Positions 36,560 to 48,769 of a DNA stretch of 64,000 nt are shown here, in pieces. Within the stretch, counting starts at the first letter, position 1, and each line of letters starts with the position of its first letter. This stretch comes from Rhytidiadelphus loreus. Its lineage: Eukaryota; Streptophyta; Bryopsida; Hypnales; Hylocomiaceae. The notes under the pieces were generated by a model. That model made no database searches, was not told the DNA's origin, and saw only the letters and a program-made list of their open reading frames with translations. The DNA is taken from the NCBI GenBank assembly GCA_947034895.1, contig OX344762.1:15728760-15792759 (forward strand), read 5' to 3'. The position numbers and the translations under genes were made by a program.

Positions 36560-36847
36560 ATGGGCAATTTCATTAAAATGGCGAAATTCCTCAAGTTTTT
36601 ATAGTTCAATTTAGGTGGTTTGAAATGTACAATTATCCTAGATTTCTTAAATCTATATCATATCTAAATGTATGAAATCTGCATGAGTTGTAGATGGCAC
36701 TTTCACAATTCAAATTGCACAGTCTAAAATCTATATAGGTCCAAGATTTTTGAAATCTGTATCTATTATGGATGTCACTTTTGTGGTTTAGACCGGGCAG
36801 TTTGAAAATGGCACATGGAATACCACCATTTTAACAAAATTCTTCAT
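36560..36847. mobile_element. ATGGGCAATTT-family MITE, 288 bp
   Basis: Left end ATGGGCAATTTCATTAAAAT, right end CCATTTTAACAAAATTCTTCAT. The interior shows the family's repeated TTTGAAATSTA and AAATCTATATC motifs and GTTTAGACCGGGCAGTTTGA. An ATTGATG direct repeat partly overlaps both boundaries, so the target duplication is ambiguous here. Confidence 0.65.
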
Positions 36848-37006
36848 ATTGATGCAATCAACACCCCAAAGTATATCAACACAATTGATGTTCCAAAGTA
36901 TATATTGTGTTAAAGCATGTTGAAAAATTACTACATTAGTTGTGAATTGCAAGTGAAAACTTCTCTCCATCCTCCTCACCAACAAAAAGGGGGTTATATT
37001 TACTTC

Positions 37007-37280
37007 CATTAGATGAGATCCGGGAGGGCTAGAGGGCCATTTCAGGCCCGTTCCCAGCTCCGTTCCCCTTGGTCTCATCGAATACCGGTGTCAGATACAT
37101 ATTTTTTAAATGAAAAAAAAAATGAAAATGAAAATCTTTAAAATGAAAAAAAGAAGTTAAATTTCATTTTATTTTTTGGCAATCTCTCGGCCAGGTCAAC
37201 GCAGCTTGCGAATGGCAGGTTTCGGCATTTTTCCGGATGGGAACTTACAACCCTCCAGAGTGGCAAAAAAACATGTAATG
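37007..37280. mobile_element. MITE-like element, CATTAG family, copy 2
   Basis: Starts CATTAGATGAGATCC and ends ACATGTAATG, as in the copy at 256-566. GC-rich arms carry AGGCCCGTTCCC and TCTCGGCCAGGTCAACGCAG; the centre is AAATGAAAATG-type simple sequence. About 274 bp. Confidence 0.65.
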
Positions 37281-38330
37281 ATAGTGTTTGGCTCCTAATT
37301 GGCTCCTTTTTTCTCTCCAGACTCCACAACTTCTCATTTGTCATAGAAACTAGTGTACCTAGGATGCCATTGCAACACCAAAATAAAAATAAAAGTAAAT
37401 TTCTAATTTTTTTATTTATAAAAACTTTAAAATTCAATATCTTTTATACATAAGTGCAAGGACTTTGTTTCATGGCATTTGGACATGCAATGTGAAAGTT
37501 ATGGATTCTCCAAAATAAAATAAAATATAATTCAATTTTTTTATTAAAAAATAATTCAAAAATTCATAACTTTCACACCCTTTGTCCAGACACCATGAAA
37601 CAAAGTCTATGCACCTCTCCTTGCGGAAAAAATGTCTAACGTTTCCAAGAACATAGCTAGGGGACTCACAATTTCTTAGATCTCACTTTATCAAACAAAC
37701 AAAACAAAACAAACAATTTAATTTAAGGTATAGATTTCATTTTTTGAAAAGGTGTAACTATCCCTAATGGATCATATTAAGCTTATTGTTGCAAGTTAAG
37801 GTGGACACCCCCTAGATTGCCACTTTTGCTACTATGCCTAATTATTATTATACTATTATAGTTATTATTATTGGACTAGTCAAAATTTTATATTTTCTTG
37901 TTGGCAAATGAAAGGAGGCTCAAAGAACCTCACATTTTGATACTGTATGGCAAAATTATGAAGATCACGTTCAACTCCTTTTGGCAAGAAACATCAAGAG
38001 CAGAAAATTCAATTCATGTCTTGTTATACACATTAGCAGCTAACTGATATCAAAGTTTGGAATATGATTCATGCTTGTTTAAAAAGAGTTTGCATGAGTT
38101 TCATGCCTTTGACATCTTCTAATGAAATAAAGACCTGCAATATCCAGAGAGCTTGATTACTATATTCAAAAATGCTACTTATGTATGACAACAAATTTAT
38201 TTGCTTGACAAGTGCATGAAGTTCCTGAAGATTACTTGATCCTTGATACATACCAAAGTGCCCTTGCATTGAATACCATATTGGAAATGGAAGTTATCCA
38301 AAGAAAGAAATTGAGGAGCATTGTGATCTA

Positions 38331-39047
38331 GGGTGATTGCAAGAAAGACCGAACGATTTTGGTAGCGTTTGGTCAAAAACTGCATTTTTTCTGCCGAGTA
38401 CTAGGAGTACTACAAATGGAGCAATCTGAACCGTTGATCTGGAAAATCAACGGCCAATAATACTTTTGAGTACTTTATAATACTGAAACAGTACTACTTA
38501 AAAAAAATGACAGTTTGTCACAGAAAGTAGATAAAACTAAGTATAAATTAATAAAAATTAGAAAATCATGAATAAAAAAAAACTAAAAATTGGCCATTTA
38601 TAAAGACTTGATAGTGATTACATTTCACCAAAAACTAGAAGTTGGAACCATCATAAATGTTTGGAGTGCTATGCGCAAGGGACCCCTATTTGCATGCATG
38701 TTGAGGACAAAAAATTGTGTTTTTTTGAATGCCCTTTGGTAGGCACATGCTCATCTAGTGTGGGAATAGCCCACAAAAAATTCAAGTGAACATCATAATT
38801 TTTGGATGCTCCACAGTACTAAAAAACCCTAAACTGCAAAGTGTGACAAATTAGCTAAATTGACATTTAATTATAAAGTTATTTTTCAAAATTTATGAAA
38901 AATAATGAATCTCATGATTTCTCAGTTAGCCATCTTCAATAAAAATTTCAAGTCCATCGGCTTCATTTTCCAAAAGTTATGATTGATGGCAACTTAGTCA
39001 CTTCAATTTGTGACGCCAAATAGGACCGGTCTTTCTTGCAATCACCC
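38331..39047. mobile_element. 717-bp element with 21-bp perfect inverted ends
   Basis: The left end GGGTGATTGCAAGAAAGACC (plus one further G) is exactly inverted at the right, where the element closes CTTGCAATCACCC. TCTA precedes the left end (38327-38330) and follows the right end (39048-39051), a likely target duplication. The right two thirds are clearly homologous to the right arm of the foldback element at 29656-30649. No reading frame. GGG...CCC ends with a short duplication resemble PIF/Harbinger-type elements, but the class is not settled. Confidence 0.75.
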
Positions 39048-42000
39048 TCTATAGAATAGAATGCAAGAAATGATAGGTACTCACTTTGAGGTAGCAACGA
39101 TTGCCATATTCATGTATACTCGCGTGTGTTGTTAGTTGCAATGCTTCCAAGTGTAGACAAACAACAAGATTGAATTCTAAAGAAAAAAAAAATGCACGAA
39201 ATTTTGTCCATATTAAATTAATGCATTTTTTTATGTTTGTGAGCAAATTAGGAAGCAATAGAGCATAGCTAAGAAAAGAAAGAAGCAAAAGTCATGCAAG
39301 TCTATAGTTGACATGCTTGAAGAGTCCTATAGGACGATCGAGTAAATAATAGAGTTCCACTTGGCTTTCTACACATTTGCCCGTAGAACTTAGTTACAAC
39401 ACATTCCATTTAAAGCCCTCATACACTGCAAGCACATTGAAAGTGCACTCAAAGCACTTATACAAGACCAATAGGGGGAAAATGATTTTTTCTGCAAAAA
39501 ACAAAAACAAATTTTAGGGTCCCTTAAGGGCTATGGAGCAACCCTCTTGAGACCCCAAATTTTCTCTAATGTCTCACCTAGAGTAGGGGCATACAAGCAT
39601 TTGTCCTTTTCGCTTGAACATTCTTTAGCTAATCATTTTATTTTAGAGAGGTCAATTTCAAGCCATTTGAATTTGTCAAATTTCAAGTCATTTGAATGTG
39701 AACATGATGGTCCTAGCTTTAGGGGATGTCCATTTAAGGTGAGATTAGTCGACCAATTTTTTTCTTTTATGGACTTTAGTGAGATTCAACACAAGAAGAC
39801 TAGGTGAAAAAGTGGATGAAATTATCAAATACTTCTCAAAATAAGTTTCGATTTGCCAAGATTTGGATGAAAATGACTTACTATAGATATTTTTTGTTTG
39901 TGGACGAAGAAATCCATTCAATTTTCCCTTACTTGCACGCACTCCATGGTGCACATCACTTTACCACCGAAAACACAATTTTTTTTTGGGAGGGGGGTTA
40001 AGTCAATGTAGTGTTATGTGGGCCATGGAGGATTCACCTATGTATTGCCCTGTATTTTACCCCTATAGAAAACACTAGAATTTTTTTATTTGCCACATAT
40101 GATAAAATTTGCAAACTCTAAATTCATAATATTTGCAAATCTGCAGCTCCAAATTAGCTACTAATCATGAAGAACTACAAAATCTGAGCGGCACAAAATA
40201 GGGGGCAGTTTTGTACATTTACCCTTTGATGGGGCAATCCTCCCTGGCCGTGTTATGTGCAGGGTATCCCATGATCTCATCTTTCAAAATTTGCAAAAAT
40301 ATTGCCCTGATCGAGTGTCAGAAAATTACGAAGAAACTGATGCGGTCACCCAGACAGTGAGACCAGAAAAATTGTTGCACATCCCTTACTCTTCGGGGAC
40401 TCTCCGGGAAGTTATGATGAGAAGGTGTGACCCAAACAATCCAAAGACCTGAAGGCGGGAGCCAGATAGGATGACCGCATATTGAGTCTCATCAGTCCTC
40501 TGGACGCCAATCTTCGAAGGAGAGAGACCCTTGTAATGGCAAAAGCTCCCGCTCATCCTGCGCCTTGGGCTCGCAGCCTGCCAAGCCGGTTGCCACGCCC
40601 GATTCCTCGGAATCCTCTCTCACTCAAAAGGTGAAGGAAATTTACATTTGAAATGAATGCCATGTTCCAGCCGAAATTAACCCCTAAATGCTTCCAAAGA
40701 GTTTTGTCTTGCACTTGAGAGTACAGTACCGGCCTCAATCATGCTCCGTGGAGGACCCTCCACAAGCTCAAGTGTAAGTTTAACGGTACGCTACCATGAT
40801 GGGGACATAATTTGGCCCATTTGAACTCAATCGCAAGAAAGGTTTGAATAATTTCGAGATGAGCTTTGAATTTATGGGGGGAAAACAAAGGAAACGAAAG
40901 GGGGATACACGGCAGTAAGTACCTTGGAGCGACTGATGAGACAGGGTGCTTCAGTTCATCAGTACTATAAAGGGAACGCGTTGCACTCGTTGCGAGGTGA
41001 AAAACATCTTTTGCTAACCCATGAAGTCGGTTGGTTTGATGAGAATTCAAGAAAAGCTCCATGCTTCATCAATGTTGCGCTTTCAATACTACGGCGTTTG
41101 ATTGGAAAAATGGCCCACATGACACAGATGTGTGAGATAATTCAGAAAAGAACGTGTGATTCCACCCGAGGTTTCTAATAATAATGCAGGAACCTGCTTT
41201 ATCCCAACCGTACGATAAGCGCAAGGTTCATCGGAGTATCAGATCATTGGGTTCAGAATGGAAACCTCAAGGTTTAGGGATCTCGCATTGGGCCCAAAGG
41301 GGCGAAAATGGGTTCTATCAGCTGTCAGTATGATGTGTATTTTTGGACGTCCGCAGCTGGCAATAAGTGCAATGTCGACAAATGAGGCTTATAATAAAAG
41401 CAAAGCACAGTGATTACTGTACCTCAGCGTGAGTGGGCCTCTCCAGATGCTTAACTCAGTCCGTTCGAACTTTGATTATTTCGAGCCTAGGTGTGTCATT
41501 TTCCCACCATAGCTGAAGCTTTTTCTCATGTTTTCGGGACCCAGCCATAAAAATCCTTTAGCAAATGCATCGATCCCAGCATCCACACATGTTCCTTGAG
41601 CTTGCTGACTTGAAAAGAGAAAGAAAGGAAGGGGAGAAGCTAAAGAAAGCAATGTGGTACCCAGCAATGATTTTACCTTCAGTATTAATAAGGTTTTGGT
41701 TGCGACAAAGGCGGGTACAGTGAAATCGTTTAGCGTTGCCAACGAGGAGGCATGAATTTAGGTAGCTGTTGAGAAGAATGTGTCGGATGTTATTATAGTT
41801 TTCAGTCGTGCACCAGAACGTGGGCTTCCTTTGTCGCCGCCGCCGCCGAAGGACGTTGCCGGGCTCGCAGTAGTGTCTTCCCCTTTCCCTTCCTCCTGAG
41901 GCCTCATATGTTGTTCCTCTTCTCCTTCTCAAGGTTCGATGTGTCTCGCAACGGTCGGTAGAAATTGTTCTTTCACAGTGTGAGGCATTCGATCTTTGAC

Positions 42001-42879
42001 ATGGCGTCAGTGCTGTAAGGTAGAATTTCAGTATTGGGTTTATAGACTGGAACCATCGGAGTCGATTTTCCAAGGCAGAATTCAGTTTTAGGCTTAGAGA
42101 ACGATTGAGACGTCTTGTTGGTGTCGTCATTGATGAACTTCGTAAGCTAGTCCTGTTGTGTCTTTTCGAGATGTGACCGCTGTCAGAAAAACGAGATTCC
42201 AAGGTTATAACACGGTATTCATTCACTGGTCTGCGTATATTGCCATTGCATGGAATCTTTCAAAGGAAAACCCAGGTTCAGATTTGATGGCGAAATCGGT
42301 CTTCTATTGCAAGGGCAGTTTCGAGAATCATGCTTTCAGAGCGGATGCAGTGGTGGACTGAAAAGTGAACATGAAGATACAATGTGCAGGGGAAAAGATT
42401 CACCGTCGTGTGTTTTAGTTCAGAAGCAGGTGCTGTGGTATCCGAAGTAGATTTTTTTTGAGTTGAAGTGTGATAGTGCGTGGAGAATGATTCCCATGAT
42501 GCTTTAGTTCCCCTTTTGAAGTTTCTTCAGAGCACCTTGCGGTAATTTATAATCATCGAATCGGTACTCTGAAAGAGTTTCAGTAAGTATGCGCGTGCTC
42601 CATTCCGAAGTTGGGATCGTCTTCTTCCAGGCTTGCCAATAATTGCAGAAGGTGACGTCCCGGGTGACGTAGGTTGGAAGTATTGAAATTACTTACAGTT
42701 CTCCGAGGTTTATTTGCCGGCTTGTTGGCCTAAGCGATACTCCCTTCGCAGGCATCAGTGGTCGTGGAATTGAGAAATCGGAAGGTTGAACTAGGTAGCA
42801 TGAATTGACGGGCACCATTGACTGAATAGTGCAGTCTCGTTGCTGCACCCGAGGTAAGGGGCAAGGTGTCGAAGCAGAC

Positions 42880-45373
42880 ATGGACCGACTGAAGGAAATG
42901 AAGCTGGACGAAGCTGGGTTGCGACCTGATATAGGAAGTAGAATTGGAAGCATAGCAAAGAGTGTCAGATCCAGAGGAATAGGTTCATATAGCAGATGGG
43001 AATCGAAGCACGAGAAATCAGCATCCTCTCAACGCCATGATAAATTCGCTGACGAAATCGAACCTCAAGAGCCTCGGGGAGCGCAACTGAATCTGAAATC
43101 GGCGCTCATGGGTGTGCACATCATGGCCGACGACAGGGACCTTTTTTTCAGCAGACAATCCTCAATGTCATCGATGCTCTCTAGTAGCGCTGTGCCTTTC
43201 AAATGGGAATCAGAACCCGGAAAACCCATCTCGCAGCCCAAGGCAAAGAATGACTCACCATGGTCGCCGTTGACGCTCCCACCACGCAGCCGAGGGAATA
43301 GCGGTCTTTTATACTCGCAGCCTTTGAGTAGGGATAATTCTCAAGCGAATGCAAGGAGTTCAAGAATTCCCAGTGGCTTGCTCTACCCTTGTCCGAATCC
43401 GGGAAGTAGCTGCCAGCTGAATGCCGCGCATTTCACCTTCGATAACCAGCAACTCGCCAAGGATCTTGCAGGCGACAGTGGAAGCGAGAATATAGAGAGG
43501 ATATTTAAGAGGCTAGTGGGGCAGTCAAGGTTGCAGCAATGTAGTACCCGGGGTGCACACTCAAATGCCAATTTGGACACTCGCAGCGATTTTGTCACCG
43601 GTGGTGATGAATTAAGCGACTCCCCTGTGAGTACGCTCGACTGTCCGCAATCACCGACGTCGTCAGAGCGCTCCTTCCGCGGCAAATCGAAGCGGCAGTC
43701 GCTGCGGAGTAGAAGTGAGGATGCAAACTTGATGGCTGCTGCGAAATTAGGTCCCATTGACCCCACTACCCCCCGTCCCAAAAGTCAGTTAGCTCAGTAT
43801 CTAATGTCCATTTCAGCTCTGACGGAGGACGCCATGGATGACGATGATCTTGAAGGCCCAAGCGAAGTCGCGTGGCTGGAACCTGACGACGGTCCACATG
43901 ATCCCGATCTTGGCGATGGGTACTCTTCCGGCCATGGAAAGAAAAAACCCTCTCACGAGCGCTGGTCGTCGAACAGCAGCTCCTGGAACCTGTCTCTTGT
44001 ACCGAAACCGCTCAGATCAGTGTCAACAATTGTCAATAGGAGACATGCCACTGTCCCGGGTCGTTCTGTTAGGAAAAGCACCCGTCAAGGCAAAGTGGAC
44101 TCCATCATGCCAACCTCGTTAACAGCGAGCTATGATGGAGGTACAATGCGTTCGAGAGCTGTCAGGAAGAGTATGCGATCCGAGTTGAATTCGGGGCGAA
44201 GCTGGTGGCCGGATCTTGGTTCGGGGAGAAAGAGCTCTGTGTGGGCCTGTTCAGGTCGCTTACAAATGGAGGTGGCGGCCGAGCCAGACCTACACGAGCC
44301 TGATATGGAACAAGTGAACGATGAAATAAGCAGACACCAACAGGTACATGTTTGGCTCACTCTCATCGTTTATTTCCTAATTCTGTTTGGAATCTTTCTT
44401 GTACACATTCACTGCATTTTGGATTTGATGTTTGATGTTCGGACTCGTGCTATTTCCATTAAACTGACTGTAAATTCTGTTGCACAATTGCGAAGGATGC
44501 TCGGACGAAAGTTGATGAGGAAGACTTCCCATTTGAAAACCCCATAGCCTCCTCATTTCTCTTTCAAGAAGCCGCCAAGTCCCCGAGCATTGCTGCTGCA
44601 CGAGAGCGATCTGAGAGTAGAGCTTCCCTGCACAAAGCCGTCATCTCTGTCGTTGATTCTGAGAACGATGACCTTCAATTTAGTGACGTCTATCATGACC
44701 CTGAGGACGGTTCGATTTCGGACAGCGACGGTTCCCAAGTTTCATTAGGATTAAGAGAAGGTTCGGAGTTTGTCTCGAGTCGAAGTTTCAAAGAGTTTAG
44801 AAATTTGGCCGACTGCATTGGTTTCTCTGGCAGTCTCCTGAGTGACATGTCTGGGAGAGCTCTCAGTGGGTACTTGGATCTGGGAATATCTGGAAGGTTT
44901 AGTGTGGACTTGCAGCGCGGGCAAAAGTTGGACAAGGCGCAGCATACGCACACACCTGATGTGAGGCTGAGAGTTTTGAAGTCCGAGAAATCGTCGAAAC
45001 GCTCCATCTTGTCCCCTTGCTTGGTACGTTCGAATTTGTCACTGCACAGTTCAGATCCTTTTGTTGGGTTTTGAAATTGCTGTTATTGTTGTCGTTGGAG
45101 ATTTCAATGTTTTTAATAGTTCAGCACAATGCCAATAAATTGTCCTCTTGATCTTTAGCGGGTACCCTATTAGAAAATGTCTAACTTGGTTGATGTATTC
45201 TGTTGTCCCAGCCTTTCCTGCACAGATCGCACAACAAGAATGTGCCTAGAATTCAACAAGCACCAGTAGCGGACGCACCTAGTCGAAAATTGCAACCCGT
45301 TAACAGCTTCACTGCACGGCTGGGTCCCGTCGCTGAGAATTCCACCCTTGCCGCCCATTTCCAGCTATCCTGA
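42880..45373 (+). CDS. DUF688-type plant protein
   Basis: Three exons: 42880-44343, 44496-45023 and 45212-45373, all phase 0 with GT-AG sites, giving 717 residues. Function is unknown. Residues about 90-125 hold the DUF688 hallmark: FSRQSSMSSM, then VPFKWESEPGKP (about 105-116), then SPLTLPPRS. This family is plant-specific and uncharacterised. The remainder is low-complexity and Ser/Arg/Asp-rich with no signal peptide or clear fold; acidic patches occur around DAMDDDDLEGPSE and PEDGSISDSDGS, and basic SRKSxRxG-like patches around RKSTRQGK, suggesting a soluble, perhaps nuclear, disordered protein (inference). The start is the first ATG; an upstream GTG extension is in frame but not needed. 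Reading through the first donor gives a hydrophobic tail that is intron, not protein. Exon 3 is supported by phase and a clean TGTTGTCCCAG acceptor. Confidence 0.8.
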
Positions 45374-46969
45374 GTGCGGCCTGAAGAACCTTCTCAAGAG
45401 GTAACGCATTTTTTTCTCCTCGTTCTAGTGCCCCGCATTTGCAATCTCAGATCCTCTGCAGGACCAAGTTTCAAAGTGGGTTAATGAATCTGGTGTCAAG
45501 ATTAGTAAGTTGTAACAAAACTATTTTAACCGGATAAACCTGCCATTCGCCCATTTCGCAACCGTCCCCTTCTTTTGAAACTTCCCTTTTAGGGTGGTTA
45601 CACGATCATCTGACGATCCTCATGTGGACCATTCTATAGTAATTTTGGTTCTTTGGATTCCAAAATTCTAAATATAGAATATGTGGTGCTTTCTACGTTT
45701 TTACCACATGGCATCATACGCAGGTGTGAAGAATCCATGGTCCTTCCCCCTGAGAAGTTGAGAGTATTATTACTCTTCAAGGCTGTTATAAAACTGTAGG
45801 AGGAAGTTGGACTCGACTCTACAAACTCGGTTTGTGGATCTGGCTATTTTCAGTAAACGCCGTTGACAAGTTGTGTGATCACCTATGTTTATATACAAAC
45901 AGCCTGGAGTGACATCTGTACCAAGTTGTCTCCCTCGAAATTTGTATCACTGTTCACGTAATAATAGACTCGGTTGATACATTAGCGAATAGTTTCGTAA
46001 TGCTGAAGATGCTGCATGTGCATGTCGTATGTCGCCCATCGACCATCCCCTTGCTGTCCTACTTTCTGTAAACTTAAAAACAAATCAGCACCTAACTAGT
46101 TGAGTTTTAGCATGAATAGAGTAACTGCAAATATTAGAATTTCACACATATGCACTATTCTGACATTCAGCAATGAGCAATGCAGGTGGCGATCACGTTA
46201 TATGTCAAAATCTGCAACTGTTTCCAGATTGCTTCTTCTAAACTTCTTCTGTCCTATTTGTGCAGGTCAAAATTTGAGCACATTGAAAGATAAAAGATCA
46301 CGTTTGATACGACTGGCTTATCCTTGGCCAGTTGCATTTGTACCAGTAACTTACGCGTTGTACAATGAAATTAGTGTTGTTACCTTGTTAGCACAGTAGC
46401 TGTGAGTATGGTAGTTTGGCACCGCTTCTACTCCGATATTCCGGCGTATTTGGTGCCCACCATAATCACTCATTCACACATATTTTACTCAATCGCAGGG
46501 TCACGGGTAAAATCCGATTGTGTTTGGAATTGAATCTGAGCCTCTGCAAGTGATAAGATTGTTTTCTTATTCCTGTTTCATATACTGCACAGTCAATGTT
46601 CACATTCTTAGTTCTTCCATAACATGGGAGGCACCTCTGTCTCATTACATCCAGGATTGGTTGAGCATGTCAGAATTCACGAGTGTCCAACCTTCCGGTC
46701 ACCTTATCATAGTACAGTGTATTTTCTCAAGTGATTATATAACATAGTACTCACACCTGCAAGATATTCAAGTCAATTTCTGAGAGCAGTTCACTATATC
46801 CAAAGAGAATCCGTGAGTTGGTTCGTCTGGTACCCATCTGCTTACATGCATCTGGTGAAGTACCAATACTTGAATGCATGGTGACCCATAGACTGCTCAC
46901 ATGAACTCCAGCTTCCACTTTGGCTTCGCTTCCATTGACACATACCTTCGAAGTTCAAACAGACCTTAT

Positions 46970-47589
46970 CATTAGAGGATTTTTGAGCTCTCAAGAGGGC
47001 CTCTAGAATGGCCCTGGTTGGGACCTCAATTGAATTTAAATGTGTACTTGTCAAGGAAGGAATGATATTTTTCCCCTATTTCCACCCATTTTTGACATCA
47101 TGATGTTTACAGAATTGCATGTCATTTATTGGACAATGAAACATTAGGTACTTCTCATTCAAATCATAAGTACATTGAGGGAGTACTTTGATTATAAAAA
47201 GATAAATTAGGTGCAACCAACGTTTCCACAATGAAATGTTTAGGATTGGACAACAAGTCATTAGGTACTTCTTGTCATTTGAGTCTTTAGTACTATGAAT
47301 GAATTCTTTATTTTAAAAAAGATCATGGGTACTTGATGCTCATGATGTTTGTATAATGAAATGCCTCTTATTGGACAATAAGACATTAGGTACTTTTTGT
47401 CATTCAAGTCCTTGGTACCATACATGAATTCTTTATTTTGACAAGTGCATGGGTACTTGATGAAATTCACACAAGGTAGCGACACATTTACGTACCTATT
47501 TTTGTACTTAGGCTACCATTTCTAGCCTTCAATAAATAGCTTTGCACTTCAACTCTAGAGGCCTTCTTGAGCTCAAAAATCCTCTAGTG
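46970..47589. mobile_element. CACTA-type non-autonomous element, 620 bp
   Basis: Left end CATTAGAGGATTTTTGAGCT, right end GAGCTCAAAAATCCTCTAGTG; the inverted arms extend about 38 bp through GGGCCTCTAGA / TCTAGAGGCC. The right terminus is the canonical CACTA form and the left has one change (CATTA). No matching 3-bp flank is visible. The interior carries the tandem repeat at 47096-47465 and no reading frame. Confidence 0.65.
47096..47465. repeat. About 125-bp unit repeated three times inside a CACTA element
   Basis: Three diverged units each contain TTGGACAAYRARWCATTAGG, TACTT.TCATTYRARTC and, in two of them, ATGAATTCTTTATTTT followed by CATGGGTACTTGATG. Repeats of this kind in the interior or subterminal zones are usual for CACTA elements. 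Unit starts are near 47096, 47221 and 47341. Confidence 0.65.
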
Positions 47590-48382
47590 GAATCACTGGA
47601 TCTCCAGCGGATTATCTCAGTCATAAAAGTACTGGTTGCAGGGAAGAATCAAACTAGAGATCGTGGCGCGTAATTTAGGGCAAAGATTTCATTTACCTAC
47701 AACTCGCACAGTCTCACCGTTTTCCACTCCTACTCACCTACTTGTGCAAGTACAGACCTTGTGAACTACACAATGCGATTCCCCAGTGCTCCAATATAAG
47801 ACCTCACAGAAATGTGAAAGCCTGAGACTTCCAATTCTTCGTTTCTACACCCATAGGTAGTGAATTCATCTCTTTCTTTAGGTCCATTGAGATTGATAGC
47901 CATATTACACTTAGCTGATCGAACTAGCCATGCTTCTGGACCTATATAAATCGTTACGACGTGCAGTTTCCAACTCCGGAAGTAATTCCGCATGAACTAT
48001 ACTGCACTACAGTGCTACCATTTCTGGACGGAAGCAGCTTATAAAAAGCACAAGTCTTTCTCAATTGTTTATGAATTGAGCAGCCAAACTTGATGGAATG
48101 ATCTTGATTCAAGTACTGGTAGACGAAACTTAGAGTTATGCGCAACGGAATAAAACGCGTATCCGAACCGGTTCAACAGCCTCTCCTCTTCGACAGAGGA
48201 AAATTTGTCGTGCTGTAAGAGTACTTTTTCTTTCTTAAGCCAGTAAGCTAAAGCTGCCATCAATTGCTCGCCTTGACCGGAATACTGATAGGCTTTCAAG
48301 ACTATGACGCTGTGAACCACTCATGTACAAACAACCTCCTGCACATCATTCACTGTCGACAGCACATAATAATTTAGGGATC

Positions 48383-48769
48383 ATGAGAATGCAGAGGATC
48401 TGGCCGTTTATGGCTGTAATGACGCTCTCCATGATCATGTGGAGTGCAAGGGAGGCGGAAGGAGCGATCATAATCCTCAACCAAGCCACGAGCCATTTCA
48501 CAGTGACCGTCATTAGTCCATGCTTGCAATACAAGGTGGTGTACAAGAAGGAGCCCGTAGGGCACAATGAAGAGTTCGTCAATGTGCGGGAATGCCACAA
48601 CAATTTTGCTGTGTTCACCATCACTGCAACGCATCAATCCACGACAGTCGACATCGAAGACGGTTCTTATGTAGTAGTTGAAGACAGCCCTGGCGGAATG
48701 GCTACAATCACCGGATACCTCATCGACAGTGGCTCACACTCTGTTTTAAGCACGCTGTTTTCGCTCTAG
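48383..48769 (+). CDS. Small secreted protein of unknown family
   Basis: A single frame of 128 residues from this ATG; an in-frame ATG at 48323 would add 20 residues but would bury the signal peptide, so the later start is preferred. Residues 1 to about 26 form a typical signal peptide (hydrophobic WPFMAVMTLSMIMW, then a small-residue site near EAEG). The mature part of roughly 100 residues is rich in beta-branched residues and alternates like a beta-sheet protein (FTVTVISPC, YKVVYKK, FAVFTITAT, SYVVVEDSPGG). It has two cysteines in the mature part (SPCLQY and RECHN), possibly one disulfide. I do not recognise the family. The frame keeps protein-like composition to a stop codon at the very start of a tandem repeat (48770 onward). 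Confidence 0.6.
   Translation: MRMQRIWPFMAVMTLSMIMWSAREAEGAIIILNQATSHFTVTVISPCLQYKVVYKKEPVGHNEEFVNVRECHNNFAVFTITATHQSTTVDIEDGSYVVVEDSPGGMATITGYLIDSGSHSVLSTLFSL

Larger units (their letters stand above)
35352..42879. other. Spacer between PDI and DUF688 genes, with probable leader at right
   Basis: The left 300 bp should contain the PDI promoter. From 35.6 to 40.2 kb the sequence is AT-rich with elements at 35867-36180, 36560-36847, 37007-37280 and 38331-39047. From about 40.2 kb to 42.9 kb composition becomes more even and repeats disappear, as expected for promoter and transcribed leader of the plus-strand gene that starts at 42880. I found no protein in it: open frames near 40255-40452 and on the minus strand at 41558-42226 lack family features. 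Confidence 0.5.
45374..48382. other. Spacer between DUF688 gene and small secreted protein gene
   Basis: The first few hundred bases are probably 3' UTR. The rest lacks a recognisable gene. A CACTA-ended element fills 46970-47589. On the minus strand at 47766-48320 there are consecutive short open frames with protein-like composition that could not be joined with confidence. Confidence 0.45.

Noticed and set aside
40255..40452. 65-codon plus-strand open frame
   Set aside because: Short, no recognised motif, no splice partners.
41558..42226. 222-codon minus-strand open frame
   Set aside because: Composition is low-complexity and arginine-rich without family features; it is better explained as the antisense of a leader or promoter region of the plus-strand gene at 42880.
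47766..48320. Consecutive minus-strand open frames (83, 63 and 75 codons) with protein-like composition
   Set aside because: They could not be joined by splice sites in a consistent phase, match no family I know, and would start only about 60 bp from the opposite-strand secreted-protein start. Possibly a remnant, but not supportable.
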